Counted from the stretch's first letter, positions 1 through 13,603 are shown. The stretch: DNA of 64,000 bases from Apostichopus japonicus (GCF_037975245.1 NC_092577.1:6479001-6543000), one strand, 5' to 3'. The notes: generated by a model from the sequence alone, not told the origin. A program made the numbers and translations.

Positions 1-423
1 AAGTTGAAAGTTGCAAATTTTTATGTCACCATTTGAAGTAAGATTTAAATAGATAAGCTAGTTATGTATGTCGTTATGGCATAGTGGAGTCAGTGAGGTT
101 GAGAAAAATTATAGAAAAGGACGCAAAATGCTGCTTTAAAGATATGTTCCAGTGGCTATAGTTTAGAGCCAAAAAAACAACAAAGCGGTTGGCATTTCAT
201 GCACCTTAAAATGTCCCCAAAAACATCTAGCATATAGCAGTGATATGAATTTTCAGAAATTGGTTATATATTTGCAATATGCATTTGGCAACTGCAAAAC
301 GTTTGATGTCATAACTGCACTTGGAACGTTAAATAATTTGATGAAATGTCCAGGGTACATGAACAAGAACATTTTAATAGAAAATTTCAAAGTTTTGCGG
401 AACACCTGCAGTGATGACATCTA
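1..423. other. Non-coding flank left of the large transposon
   Basis: AT-rich sequence with no convincing exon, repeat or RNA gene. It ends in the dinucleotide TA directly before the transposon terminus at 424. A 75-residue open frame starting at 245 runs into the transposon end and has no recognisable features, so I treat it as chance. Confidence 0.5.
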
Positions 424-735
424 CACAGAAAACAAAAAATACTCATTGAGAGTAAATTTACTTAACAAATGAGTGTCGAAACTATTATTCGTTCACATAT
501 TGTGTGTTTGAACGAGCTTGCTTAGGTTTGTGTGAGTATTTGTACCATCATGCTTTAATTTACTCATTCGTCCACGCAAGAAACGTAGAATTAGAGCTTT
601 AGAGGTAATAATACTAGCTTCAAATGATAAAACTATTCGCACATTTAAGTTTACCCTTGACCATGGTAAATTTACTCAATCTCTTCAGAAATGTCTTACA
701 ACAACGAGAGTTTAAGTACACGTTCGTGTTTAACT
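424..735. repeat. Left TIR and subterminal repeats of the 13.5-kb transposon
   Basis: Begins with the terminal CACAGAAAAC. It then carries repeated words of the type AGTAAATTTACT, TTTACTCATTCG, GTAAATTTACTCAA and AACTTTACTAGT, matched by similar words in the right arm. Subterminal repeats of this kind are known binding sites for CACTA transposition proteins; binding here is inferred. Confidence 0.65.
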
Positions 736-843
736 TTACTAGTATTAGAATAATCTCACACGCCGCTTTCAAGGACTACTACTTCGTACGATGAATACGT
801 CACTTTCACGCGCACTACCTTATACCACGCTCACGAAGTTACG

Positions 844-2979
844 GTTACCAGGTGCGTATCCAGGGGGGGGGCGTTGGGGGCGCGCGCCCCCCGGGTAAGA
901 AAAAGAGGAGAGAAAAAAAAGAAAAGAAAAAAGGAAAAAAGAGGGGAAAAAGAGGAGGAGGAGAGGTAGGAAGGGAAAAGAAAAAGAAGAAAGGGAGAAG
1001 AAGGAGAAAAGGAGGGAGTAAAAGAAAAACGCGAAGACACCGGGAAGAGAAAGAGGAACAGTGACATCATTACAGCGCTGAAGGGTAGCCAGTGACGGAT
1101 CAATGATTTCGTAAAAGTGTGCCTCACCCTACCCCTTTCACCGACAATTCCATTTTTTTAACGTTTCCATTTTCCTCTCTCACTAATGATCTATATATAT
1201 ACTATATATGGTCTATCATAACGCGTGTGTAGAATTGTGCTATGAAACCAACTGTGGCTGGTCTCGAACTCTACCGTGTCGTCGGGGAAAATGACGCATT
1301 TTGGGATGGGGGCGACCGCCCCCCCCCCCCATTCAGCTTTTTTTTTAAATGATATCGCTAAGTAATTTCAAAATAGAAAGTGCTTAGATGCAACTTGCAA
1401 GGCCTGGGAAGTGCCATTTCCAGCGATCTGGGAGGCATTTTCGGCCAAAATTTTCTTGTAGGCTTCGCGCCAACCAATGGTGGCGCTACGCTTAGATAAT
1501 TTGCCTACAGGCTTTGCCCTTCCCTTGGCAAATTCCTCGCTACGCGCCTGTTCGAATTTGTAACGCAAACAGCAGATATCACATCATATCAGTGAGCATG
1601 AAAATGGCGTTCTAGGATGAAAATCCTCAAACCTGTCCGACTTGCCTGAAAAAATAACCAAAAATTTTCAAGCGCTTCGCGCGCGTTCAACATGTCGATG
1701 TCAATATCATATAAGCAAGCATCGGTTATTACATCTCATGCCATCATGTACCGTACGGTCCGTTAAAATTGCGCAGTATACCGCGGGATGCATGTAAACA
1801 ACGACACGTCTCATGAAGATGTATAAAAAGCATGGAGGTCCAATTATGTCAAAAGTTTCTTTTACATTAGTAATGGCGAATTAGGGGCTGCACCCCCGCC
1901 GAGCAATGGCGGAGCGTCCATACGGTCAGGGGGGCGGATGCCCCCCCCCCCCCTGATGGACTCAAATGGACTGCTGGCGCCTTTTTCAGCTCTTTATCAC
2001 TTTTTACTTATTCTAGATTATTGACTTTTTTATTGCGCTCTCATCTACTTATTGACATTTGTCACATTTTGTTGGTGTAATTTGGCGATGACACCCTATT
2101 CTTCGTTTATCTGCAAATTAGCCAGGCCCTGAAAGGGTCATTTCCGGCGATCTAGGGAGTATCTTTACTCAAAAATTGGCTGTGCGCTACGCGCCAACCA
2201 GTGGTGGCGCTCCGCTTAGATAGTATCGAAAGCGCCCCTACAGACCATTCTCGCCCCTCCTGACCAATACCCCTAGCTCCGCCACTGCCGCCGCGCCTCC
2301 TACGCCTATGTGTGTAGTGTTCGGTTTCGGAAATATCTGCTATTTTTTCATTTCCTTCAACCAAGTTTGATAATAGCCGTTATAAGAGGTTTAATATTTC
2401 TACACCAATAAATTAACTGTGTCTGAATTTTCGAAAATTTCTGACCAACATTCTGCATCACACTTTCCTCTACTCCTGCAATTTTGACCTGTCTGTTAGG
2501 GGTTGAAGGAAGTTTTTCTATATTGGTTGTCCATAGATGAAGTTTTGTACAACATTATGGGTATGTTTTGAAGTGAGTTTATTCACGAGAAATGTGAATT
2601 TTCAAATTCTGAACAAATTTGGGGCTTAAAACCTTGAAAAGTGGGGCTGACGGGTATTGTGGGCCGCGACGTAGAATCACCTACAAAAGCAAAGACCCAC
2701 AGGAGATGCGATCAGGTAGAACATGACGTGTGCCGGGTTGACAATCTTCAAAAAGGTTATGGATGGAAAAAAAAAACTATTAGGAAATACTTGGTTCTCA
2801 GGCCAAAAGTGTACATCTGGTTGGTCATTTCAAGCCCGAGAAGTGCCGTTTCCGGTGATCTGGGGGGTATCAAAACCAGAAATTTTCTTGTACGCTGCGC
2901 GCCAACCGATGGTGGCGCTCCGCTTAGATAGTAATTCGCGCCCCCCGGGTTAGAAAATCCTGGATACGCGCCTGGTTAC
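844..2979. mobile_element. Composite repeat, copy A, with 5-bp target duplication
   Basis: The left end is CAGGTGCGTATCCAGG (849-864) and the right end CCTGGATACGCGCCTG (2959-2974): a 16-bp inverted repeat with one mismatch. GTTAC precedes the element (844-848) and follows it (2975-2979). There is no coding capacity. A purine-rich tract follows the left end, and three G/C-rich islands lie inside. An internal end-like motif, TACGCGCCTG, occurs at 1541-1550, so this looks like two related elements fused or nested. A second copy with the same internal arrangement lies inverted at 26560-28517. The termini loosely recall hAT-type CAGTGGCGGATCCAGG ends, but the 5-bp duplication does not fit hAT, so I leave the superfamily open. 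Confidence 0.7.
1397..2935. repeat. Three about 100-bp modules inside composite repeat A
   Basis: Three diverged copies of one module occur at about 1397-1505, 2125-2225 and 2838-2935. Each runs from a GAAGTGCCATTTCCAGCGATC-like start to GGCGCTCCGCTTAGATA. Spacing is about 720 bp. Copy B holds the first and third modules inverted but lacks an obvious second one. Confidence 0.65.
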
Positions 2980-4885
2980 GAAGTTGTGGTGTTTCGTTAA
3001 GCATCTAAGAGTAAGTATTTTATTGAAAAGATGATCCAACAGCACAGGTCGTGGACTATACCTAACTTTTCATTTTTATATTGATCAACACATTCAGCTA
3101 CTAGACTGATACGTAAAGTCAGTGACAGTTACTTGCAAGGTTACTTGTAAGTTGTAACGTTAGGATAGCCTACTTGGGCAGCTTTGTCCCGTAGTCTTTG
3201 TAGGCTAGGCCTACATCTACGTGTAAGTAGGCATAGACTAGGCGAAAAGAATTGACTAGGCTAGGCATATGCCATCTGAGTTGACGTTGTGAACAGCAGT
3301 GTGGCAGTTGTTCAACTAAGAAATGACCTGCATATGCTACTACTAGTACTATTGTTCCACTTAGCCGAAAGTTTATGACTGCAATGATATATGTGGTTCT
3401 GTGTAGTCCAGCCTTACTTAATCCTAACGAGTAGCAATTTGATTGTGTTTGTGCAGGCCCTAGCCCTGCCAAAGCAGAGTGGGGCGGGGGGGGGGGGGTA
3501 TTAACAGTAGGCCCTATAGGGTAATATTGTGAAAGAGATCATACTTGTTATAACTACAGATGTACTGTTAAAAACAAAATAATACTAGGGGCCTAGTGCC
3601 TATTATAAGAACAAGTGAACAACCAAATTGCCATGCTACTTGGAAGTTGGAACATCATCTAGGCTACCTTATTAATATTAGCTTAATAGGGTACATGACT
3701 CTTAATTTAGTAAAGGTCGGGTGAGAAGCAGAAGTAGCTTATCATTGGGTCAGCAGAGGTAGAAATATACTATTTTTAAAATGTGAAAGTCAGGCACTAG
3801 ACCAAGGCATTTGAAGAAAATTAGGCTTAGCCTATATGCCTAATTTCATTCAAATTATATAGGTCTGCCATTGTTAATACCAACCCCTTAAACTAAAAGC
3901 CTTCATTATTCTTGCAGTCACAATAGACCACAGAAGTCAATACACAGGCCGCTTAGTTGAATCACCATTGCTACAAAATCCTTCACTAAATTCATAAGTG
4001 TACCAGTATGAAGTAGTTGATCATGATGAACTAGGCTGGATGAAATTTAGTGAGAAACGTACATCAAATGATGAATTGTCATATTCTGATATATGATATT
4101 CTGATAAGGAGGGAAGAATAATAAAATTATTGATGTTAGTCAAAGCTCTGTCATGTCCTTGATGTTATTAACAGATGCTGATCGATGTCTCAGAGTTTTA
4201 AAATGCATATAGGCCTAATTTACAGCAGTTAATAGTTTCTCCTACTTTTTGAAGCTTCCTTCTACTTGTTTTTTTATTTTAATTTAATTCAGACTACTTT
4301 ATTCTTCTCAAAGACTGAAAAAAAATTATAATATTAATGTGAAAATCAACGGACAATGCCATTGCCTAAAATATTCATGAAGTGCTGCAAACGTTGATGA
4401 ATATTGACTACTTGCAAAAGTCTTACTTTTGTCCTAATTTTGGGCTAAAAAATTCTTCTTTTGTCCTGTTTTATCGAGGATTTTGATCCTATACTTCAAC
4501 TGTATCATAGACTTTCACCATAGTCCACTTGAAAGCATGCTCTGTTCAACAGGCCATTGTAGCCATCAGTATAGAAAACTGCCTTGAATCATGATTTTGA
4601 ATTTAAAGCCATTAGTTAAATATAGGCACATTGATGCTAATGCCTAAATGAGATTTTATAAATGTTTTAGGCCTACATAGAAAGGTGTTACTGGATAATA
4701 CCAAGTTACATTTAATCAGTCAGTATACTGCTATCGACAGTCTTATCTTTAAATAGCTGGAAAACATATTTCGTACGCTCTTTTTAATGATGTTTTGAAA
4801 TGAACTGTTTCTTTTTCATTTCAGATTTTCATAAACACTGCAGAACGACAGTCCTGAAAAGGAGCCAAACATACGCAAAGTAAGC
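2980..4885. other. Non-coding left arm and 5' intron/leader of the transposase gene
   Basis: AT-rich, with repeated AGGCCTA words and a 13-nt G run near 3486-3498. A good 3' splice site (pyrimidine run, then CAG) sits at about 4814-4824, 60 bp before the transposase ATG. The leader is therefore probably spliced to an upstream non-coding exon that I could not place. Confidence 0.45.
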
Positions 4886-7362
4886 ATGGCAGAAAATAGG
4901 TGGAATTTAAATTACCAATGCCCAAAATGTTCGGTCTTTTGGACAGGAAGGTTCAACAAACTCTTAGAACATTTACACTCCATTCACTCTCATGAGCAAA
5001 ATTTTTCACTAAGATGCGGGATAAAAAATTGTGAAAAGACTTATGTTAAAATTGATTCATTTAAGAAACATCTGAAAAGGGTGCATAATAATTGTCATTT
5101 GGATGAAACACTGTCTATGTCTGAGGAAGCAAACATGCAAATGCATTGCGATCATGAAGATACCAATTCTGAAATGCTAGAATATGATGCAAACATAACA
5201 GATCAAAGTTCTCACCTCCAAAGTCAACTTGAAAACCAGTATCTATTTCCATATGCAATCCATGTTTTAAAATTGAGAGAAGTTCACAAATTACCTCGGA
5301 CAATTTTAGATGAAGTTGCTAGTGAATATAATAAACTCTTTGTTTCAAATCTTCTCGACATTGAAAATGCCATAAATACTGATTTAGCTGCAATGGGTGT
5401 AAATATAAAAGATTGTCCTAACATTCAGGGAGTATTAAAGGAAAACAAACTTCGTAAAGCCATTGAACACATGGCTAGTGAGAATCATCAACTTCACTTT
5501 TGTAGACAACAGTTGAATATGGTGGATCCCCTACAAATTTGTCTTGGATTTGAAGCATCTGGCAAGAAAGAAACATTCGAATATGTTTCTATTTTAGGTA
5601 CTTTGCAGTCTATGTTGCTAAATGCTGAAATTTTAGCACATGTTATCAATGGACATTCATCTAGGGATCCAGATATTATGATGGACTATTGTGATGGAGC
5701 CAAATTTAAATGTAGTAGACTTTTTCAAATTCATTCAACTGCAATTCAAATTCACTTATATGTAGATGATTTTGAGGTTGTAAATCCTCTAGGGACATAC
5801 ACTGGTACCCATAAAGTTAATGCTATGTACATGTTTATTGGAAATGTTGAACCAAAATATCGATCTTCTGTGAACCATATTCAATTAGTTTGGCTTTGCA
5901 AAAGTTCATTAATGAAAAAATATGGCTTGGATACAATTATCAAACCCCTCATGGATGATCTAAACATTCTAGAGGAACATGGAATTCAGGTTAATGTTCA
6001 TGGCGTAGAACACAAATTTTATGGTTCAGTTTGTAGTGTCATAGCAGATAATTTAGCCAGTCATTTCATAGGGGGATTTACAGAATCTTTCTCAGGTTTT
6101 CGTGTGTGCAGGTTTTGTATGTGCACATCTGAAAGTCTCAGAAAAAATGAGCTTCATCAAAGTCATATGGAAAGAACAGTCAATGCCCATAAGATTCATG
6201 TGAGCAGAGTGCGAAATGACAGCGAAATGTCAACTGCGTATGGTGTGAAGCTGGATTCGCCTTTGAATTCCCTTCATTATTTTCATGTAATTGATGGGCT
6301 ACCACCAGACATAGCTCATGACTTGTTTGAGGGCGTTTGTCCAAAAATTTTGAGCACTGTGATGACGTCATATGTGCAGACAGGTCAAATTTCTGTTGAA
6401 ACAATCAATAAGAGGATCAATGATTTTCCATATGCAAGTTTTGACAAATCAAACAAACCCACTACATTATCTTGGTCATGCTCTTCAGTTAAGGTAAGGC
6501 AAAAAGCCTGTCAAATGTGGTGCTTGATGCGCCTTTTTTTCTTGATGTTTTCAAATGACATTGAAGAAAAAGATGAAAAGTGGCAACTTTTGCTACATAT
6601 CATTGACATTGTGGACCTTGTGACTAGTCCTAGTGTGACCAAACAGTCATGTGTTTACCTCAAGGTGTGGTTTTAGGTTGCTTAGAGCTGTTTTGTGAGC
6701 TATATCCAAATTCACATCTTACACCCAAAATGCATTTTATGACCCACTATGCCAAACAAATGATGCAATTTGGACCTTTATCACATTTTTGGACTTTGAG
6801 GTTTGAATCAAAACATTCTTACTTCAAAGATATCTCAAGGGCTACTAAAAATTTAAAAAATATAACATATACCCTGGCAAAGAGACACCAAATATTTCAG
6901 AGTATCATTATGTCAACTTCAGATTTGGGCAAAGAGAACACTTTACCGGTACAAGGTGAAATGATCAAGATTGGTGAATTATCACCTGAAATGACACCAT
7001 TCATTTTGAAAATTACTGGGGAATGTGACGAGGTATATGTCTCAATGTCTGTACATTTGAATGGGGTGAGATATGATTCTGGAGCATGTGTTATCCTGAA
7101 TGTAGTTGAGAGAATGTGCCAATTTGGCTTAATCAAACTGTGTTTTTTTCACAATTGCGAGTGTTACTTCATTATTCATGAAATGGATACTGAGTGCTTT
7201 GATAGGAATTGTCATGCATATGTTGTTGTAGAGTCAAATAGAAAAGTGATCATTCAGAGTAGGAGTTTTCTTGATCACAATGCTTTACCAATGTACAAAG
7301 TTGGTACTAAAAGCTATGTAGTAATGAAGTACAAGTTGCATCAAGAGTATGCTGGCCTGTAA
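4886..7362 (+). CDS. C2H2-finger TNP2-like transposase, one frame break
   Basis: Predicted to be the catalytic transposase of the surrounding CACTA-like element. The ATG at 4886 follows a splice acceptor and has G at +4. Two zinc fingers lie at the N terminus: C12-x2-C15-x13-H29-x4-H34 and C44-x4-C49-x12-H62-x4-H67, probably for DNA binding. Near residue 471 is LPPDIAHDLFEGVCP, matching the (C/L)PPDxxHDLxEGV signature of TNP2-type transposases. The C-terminal part has LTPKMHFMTHY and FGPLSHFWTLRFESKHSYFK (about 6720-6830), also family hallmarks. The first frame ends at 6676 and the second is open from before 6649 to 7362, so a single one-base frame change at about 6655-6680 separates them. 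With that one change the protein would be about 820 residues. Downstream, 7369-7789 is AT-rich with only short frames. Family identification is from motif memory; activity is not implied. Confidence 0.8.
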
Positions 7363-7789
7363 GCCATTGTGCACATACTTATCAAAAAGGCGAGGAGACC
7401 TTTTGTTGCTTTTTTGCTTGGTTTTTTAAGTTTGTGGGTAGCCTTGCAGTACTCTAGCCATAATCAGCACAAACAAGTTTCACATTTTGATACATTTTAT
7501 ATCATTTTTTTTTCTCATCAGGCTGTGCAGTTTCTAAAGCCTCATCTTCTATAAAAAATAAGCATGCCAAAACTTGCCCTAGCTTTTAAAAATGGTACAT
7601 GTTTTATCATTGCCCTTGAAAAATCCAGCAAAGATAACCTAGATGTTACAGACTGTTTTTTTGAAGGGAAAAACACAATCGTATTTTACAGCTTAATTGG
7701 GTTTTCAACATTAATTAACTTTGTCCTAAAAAGAGCGTGTGAAGTAGAAGTTATCATTGTGAACTAAATCAGTATTAAAGAGCAACAAC

Positions 7790-10700
7790 ATGTCAACATT
7801 TCATATCACCTTCAAAGAACAAAAGCAGGTCTTTGAGGTTCAAGACATATCAACTTTAAAGGAAAAAGTGAGAAGTGAATTTCACATAGATGAGGATATC
7901 AGGTTTCAACTTTATGACAAAACATGGGATGATTGGGTAGATGTGGAAATCCATCAGCTACCACAAAGAGGAAAAATCCAAATAATTACCATCCCTCATG
8001 AGGATACACTTCCAATAAACTTGACTGACTTAAGCTCAACAAACAGCTTATTTAGTGAAAGTTATAACTTCTCAGATGCTCCAATCCAAATTGAGCCACC
8101 TACAAAAAACTTCATAAGTAGTATGATTCAACTTGCACACCAAAAAGAAAGTTGCCAATCAACCTCTCAGGCTGAAGATATCTCTTCAGCTTCAACAAGT
8201 TCTGGTCATTCATGGAATGTGGAAGAAGACTGCAGTACCGGAGAGTCAGATGTCAAGAGAAAATGGCTTGAGATGTAAGATACTTAAGTTCCTTTTCTTC
8301 AATGTTTTACCCTCAATGGTATGATCAACACTCATGCTATAATTTGAAAACTTTCAAATCTTGAAATAACTTGCCTTTACTTGCTGACCTTTACTTGCTG
8401 ATAGGATCATTGTAACATATCGAACAGTAACTGTAATGATTGCTTGGAAACAAGACCCAGATGCATCACCGGACATTCTTCTGGGTGTGGTTAAATAACA
8501 ACCAACAGGAGGAGCTGATGAAGGGGGGAGGGGGTAGAAGGGAGGATGGCATAGTTAATGAACTAACACGTTCGTGCTACGGCTAAGGATCTGATGGTAG
8601 ATGTTGGTTTATATAAAATTGCAAAGCTGTGGAGATAACCGGTTTGTTAATCCAAAATATTTCTTCACAGGAAGCAATGGCCAGACAATTTGCTCTGCCA
8701 AGACTGCCAGTTGTGTTGGAGGGAAAGCTCAACGCAGAGAGAATGCCTAACGACAGAGAAAGGAGACAGATAGTCCAAACATCGTTTGATTACATGGCAG
8801 GCTTTACAAGGTAAGTTAAAGTAACACTTGTTAATAGTAGATTTACTTCACTGATGCCATCCCTCACTTACCATACCTCACAATTTGTTGGGTTACAAAA
8901 GAGGTTGCTAAGTTATGTAGGATATATCTTACCATATTGGTTGTGCAACTGTCAAATTACCGGTTACTCAGGTACAAACAAATCTACCAAATGGATCATT
9001 ACTGTGGACAAGCTTAATTGTCAAAGCATTTGTTGTTGAATGATGTCAATTATTTATGTGACAGTTACTTTGGTTATGGAGAAATTCACACATAATCTCT
9101 CAAAATATGTTAACCCAAAGATGTTCATTCAACAGTGGTCACAAATCTTGCAGTGCTTTTCCATTGGTTATTTTCATGTATTGATAGTTGCCCTTTGGTC
9201 CATCAACACACAGCTATCCATTGTCAGCTCACTACTCAGAGGCAGTGAGATGCTTATTGGAGAAGTACCCCTTCCTTGGAAAGGAAACCATTCCTGGAGC
9301 CCGTCCAGTAGTAAGAGATCACTTTTGAAAATTTGCATAATATGGGTTCAGGGCTGCACACTTGTGCTGAAAGGAATTTTGGTGGATTAATGGTGCAGCT
9401 CTTCTCTTGATTACCTCGATTACAATGATTAAATAATTGTGACATCCCTATTGTCATTCAAAAGTACAGTAAGAAATTCTTTCTCTGCATATCGTTTTCA
9501 AACTTTTTTATATTGAGTCTTGGCATGATATTGATTGATTTGTAGAGCAATACCACAAAATTGTTGTAAGAAAATCAATATTTGTAAGATATTTTGGCAG
9601 AAAAACTGCTTTAGTTTGACTTTTGACAGCTGATGGATTTCACTCTTAAATTTGAGAAATCCCAACATTGGTTTTGAGCTATATTAATTGGACGATCAAA
9701 GTGTAATCGTGATTGATGGCAATTATTAAATAGTTACAACTTTCAGCAATACTATGGAAGTCTGATGAAAACATCTGTTCTTTGTGTAATATTTCTAGAG
9801 CTTGGGATATGGTCACTGAAGGTTGAATATTATGGAGTTTTAAATAAACAGGTATATGGAGAGCCTGAGAGAGAGGGAGAGTTGGGGGGGGGGTAGGCTT
9901 TTGAGGGAAAACATTTGGGAATCCATGTTCAATATTGACTATCCAATATTTTTATGTACAAATTATTATTATTTTTTTTTAAAACAGGAATACTGGAGAA
10001 TGAAAATAATGGACAAGTTCAGGAATGAGAGAAAGCACATGCCAGTGGAAAAGAAGAGAAAAAGTAGTGGAGTGACACCAGCTAAAGCAGTTGATGATCA
10101 ACAATTAGTAGATGATACAGCCAGTATTCAGAGGCATAAGAAGTAAGTATGTAGGTAGTAAGTAATTTACTTTTTTGATACGGGCTGAATATGAATCTAA
10201 TAAATCTTCTGCTTTTTCTTCTGAAAAACAAAACAGAAACACTCTTCTTGCTCATTCTCAACTGTGTCATTTCCATATAGGCATCAGAATGGTAATCAAG
10301 GGTTTAAAAATAAAAGAAATCAATCAAGACTTCTTGTTCTAGAAGGACACGGTGGTGCCTTTTGTTTTGCAATGCATGGTTGGTGTGACCTCCATTTCTT
10401 TGATATTTGTGTTTCCATAGGTGGATGCAGGAAGAGGCAAGAAGGGCTCGACAAAATGAAGTTAAGATATCACAGATGATGGAGATAACTTTTCAATCAA
10501 GAAGAAAATGGATTATCGATGAAAAGCCTACTGTAGCTGAGCTGAAGCGAGAATTTCCTTGTCTGTTTTCACAGAGACAGGTAAACCTTCCTCCTACAAA
10601 AGCACAAGTTAAAATTTGCTCCTTGCAACTTCATGATGTGTTTCATACTGTTCTCCATTTCCATTGTTTTTCTTTCTTAATGAAAGTAACATTTCAGCAT

Positions 10701-12616
10701 GCATCATGAAGATAGATATGCTTTTTGGTTCTGATTACTTATGTAACCATGACGTTCATGATCATATCTTTATTGTAACATCCATGTAATTGCTTTCTTT
10801 GTCTGGTTGTCAAATATATCATTCTGCAAAACATTTGCATTCTGCAGTTTGCAGTTTGCATTACAGTTCTTGTTGGGATATGCAAACAACATTTTGAAAT
10901 GGTTTCATATGTTCATTAGTGGAGTAGGGAATGAGATGGTGTTCAATGGCCATACACAGTGGAATATTCTCTTAAATTTATATATTTGCTTCATACTAAG
11001 ATCAATCTAGACTTCTATTTCTCTATGGCATGGACAGAGGCATGCACAAATGGTTTCATGTCTCCACGCCACCCAAGGAGTGTCAGCCTTTTTTGTCTGT
11101 TTTTCATACAAATATGTTTTAATTTTTTATTTTCTCATTACAAATTTGCTTTACTGAAATATGAACTTCTACATTTTGTACAACAGGTTCTCATCGAGAT
11201 GAGGCGAATAACCCCCAGCATTGATGCTTGTCATGCAAAAGATCTTCTGATGAGCAACTTAGAGGCATATGCTAAATATTTAATAGATAGCTGCCAAAGC
11301 AAAAAGAATGCTAAAGCGATTGTTAACAACTACAGAGAGGCAATTGCCAACTTAACCAACGACCAAGCTAAAGGTAATTTTACTTCACTAATGTAGAATA
11401 TTTATGTATATGAAAAGCTGATTTCCAGCCATAGTGAAATAGGTAAGAGGTTAAAAAGCACATTTAGTTAATGAACTTCTGAAACGACAATGCACCTTAT
11501 TCCAAATTATCTCTTTCAAAATTGTTAGCATACATGAGGTTGTATGCAAAATGTACTGTACTTAATAGTAACTGATGCATATTTAGTACTATTACCATAT
11601 GTATAAATGTACAAATAAAAGCTACAAAAATAAGAGGTAAATCATGTTATTGCAGTTGATCGATTATTCTGGCCTGTTGGCAAGGGAGTTTGGGAAGTGT
11701 TAGTTCTTTAATGGATTTTTGCAGGATCATTTGGAAGAAACAGTTTTTTTCACAGGTTTTTGCACAAGGACTTAAAAATTGACAAATTGGGTTAAATCAA
11801 ATAGCCAAAAAGTTACAGCATTAAATCTTTATCCACATTTCTTGTTGTGATATTTTGTCCCTTTCTGATATTTGAAATGTCCATGTGCCATTTTTCAAAT
11901 ATTATTAGCACCTCTAAGACGTGGAGCTCTATTGACAAAGGAATGTGTGCGAATACATACTACATTATATTTTATTCAACTTTCTCTAGAAGCAAAGGTC
12001 CTCACAGCTCTTGTACTTGTACCGTTCTACTTTAAGGGAGAAAAGCTGTCTTCCTACCTTGTTGGAGATCAGGTATGTTATGATAGCAAAATGCAAACTT
12101 GATTCAGGGATTGCTCAACATAAATTGTTGGCTACTTTGTAAAAAATATATTATGCCCACTTTTTTTTTAACCAAACACAACATATATTTATGACAATAA
12201 TGTGGAAAACCATTGATATGTTTAAAAGGGTTGAAGTTGATTCAAGACTAATGATAATTATTTTTATACATTCTTGTGACTGTTTGAAACTTCATTTGTT
12301 TTTTTAATTATTTTATCTTCTTCAGGAGGAAGATTCACTTCTTACAGCACACCCAAAAGTTTGTTACAAAGGAGATCTGTACGCCCCTGAAGAAATTGTT
12401 GTGCAGGCTGAAAATGTTCTGGTCTGTACTTGCAAATCGATGTTAGATGCTCTTTGTTGTCTAATTTGCACATACTTTGCCTTTGATATGGAGTATCCAA
12501 AGGAATGTAAAAATTCCTTGTTGCTGGCAGAAACCATGCTTGGAGCGAAGAATAGAACAACACGAAGTGTACAATCACTTATTCAAAAGGTACTTTCATG
12601 TACCTCCAAAGTGTAA
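7790..12616 (+). CDS. Spliced accessory gene: ubiquitin-fold N terminus plus SAMD3-like body
   Basis: Exons read as 7790-8274, 8671-8810, 9214-9310, 9988-10142, 10421-10580, 11187-11373, 11990-12072 and 12326-12616. Each junction has GT/AG borders and compatible phase. Residues 1-65 form a compact beta-rich ubiquitin-fold-like domain (PB1/CAD/CIDE-N type; FHITFKEQKQVFEV then LKEKVRSEF). A Ser-rich linker follows. The body has ALPRLPVVLEGKLN, RERRQIVQTSFDYM, LLEKYPFLG, EYWRMKIMDKFRNERK, KPTVAELKREFPCLF and VLTALVLVPFYF. These resemble uncharacterised SAMD3-like animal proteins, recalled from family memory. One base appears to be missing in the T run near 8690, because KQWPDN and ALPRLP are in adjacent frames. 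The TAA at 12614 closes the last exon. It follows the transposase by 430 bp in the same transposon, so I infer an accessory transposition or host-interaction role. Confidence 0.72.
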
Positions 12617-12632
12617 AACACCCTCATTTGCT

Positions 12633-13040
12633 CTAACTTTGATATTGAGTATCAAAGATATGTTAGACTCCATTACTGCTGGCTGAAACAATGATATTAG
12701 TCCAGAACAGAAAAAACACAAACTATGCATTTATTGATTCAAAGGACCTTCATATAGCTCTTTAAGCTTTAACTTTAATAGACTAAGAGTTCTATACAAT
12801 GGAAAACTAATTGAAAGCAAAAAAGTGTAAAAAGTATGGTTATTCTGTTTCTCAAAGTTTAGGTGTATGTTTTCTTCATTTTATTACCAATGCAAAGAAA
12901 CTTTTGAAAAAAGAAAGGTTTTGACTGTTCTTTTCCATTTTCTTTCATTTAAATTATTTATTCTTCATAAATAATTGCTGCATGGGCTGAAAAAGTTCTG
13001 GTCTGCACTTGCAAATCCATGTTTGATGCACTTTAATTCA
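12633..13040 (+). pseudogene. Decayed echoes of the last exon of the accessory gene
   Basis: 12633-12752 resembles the second half of the preceding exon (GATATTGAGTATCAAAGATA and CTGCTGGCTGAAACAATG against the exon's GATATGGAGTATCCAAAG and TTGCTGGCAGAAACCATG). 12980-13035 resembles its middle part (GCTGAAAAAGTTCTGGTCTG against GCTGAAAATGTTCTGGTCTG). The frames are destroyed, so these look like old partial exon duplications. Confidence 0.6.
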
Positions 13041-13603
13041 TATATATAATTGTTAACCCTTGCCAATGAATGATCACTATTTCAAGTTTATGTCAACCTT
13101 TCCATGATGATATTAAAAGTAAATCACTAAAGTTTCATATTAGAATTTAGTATCATAACAATGTATTTAGTGTCAATACGCAAAACATTGTAACCCTTTG
13201 AGATGTACACATGTGCATGGGCGGGAGAAATCTAAAAAGTTTAAAGATGTTTGGTGTTGATTACATCCTAAAGCAGAGTTTTTTGTACTACGAAAACAAA
13301 TAATCGTTGATGTTTAATTGACTGGAAATCAATGGTGTTTATCGTTCTCGTCATTATATCTGGTCGTTTTATAAGTCATAGTATATATACATAAGTTAAT
13401 TAGCCAAAGCATATCTTGCAAAGAAAATTATGTGTCTTTCATGAACGGAAAAGATTGATCAAAGTCATCTGCTTTTTACGTACTTTCAAGGAAGATATCG
13501 TTTTAACAAGTCTTAGAATACTTTAACTGTTTTGGAGTACATGTGTTTAGTGTGCCTTCTTTTGTTCTGTTCTGACGCGTTTGATTTGATACGTATTTGT
13601 TTC

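Noticed and set aside
831-1127. Open frames rich in Lys/Arg/Gly or Phe/Ser/Pro at 831-1127 and again at 28270-28563
   Set aside because: These are translations of the purine/pyrimidine tract in the two composite repeats; the composition follows the tract, not a protein.
9040-9390. 116-residue frame as a separate gene
   Set aside because: It reads through an exon (9214-9310) of the accessory gene in a different frame and has no domain of its own.
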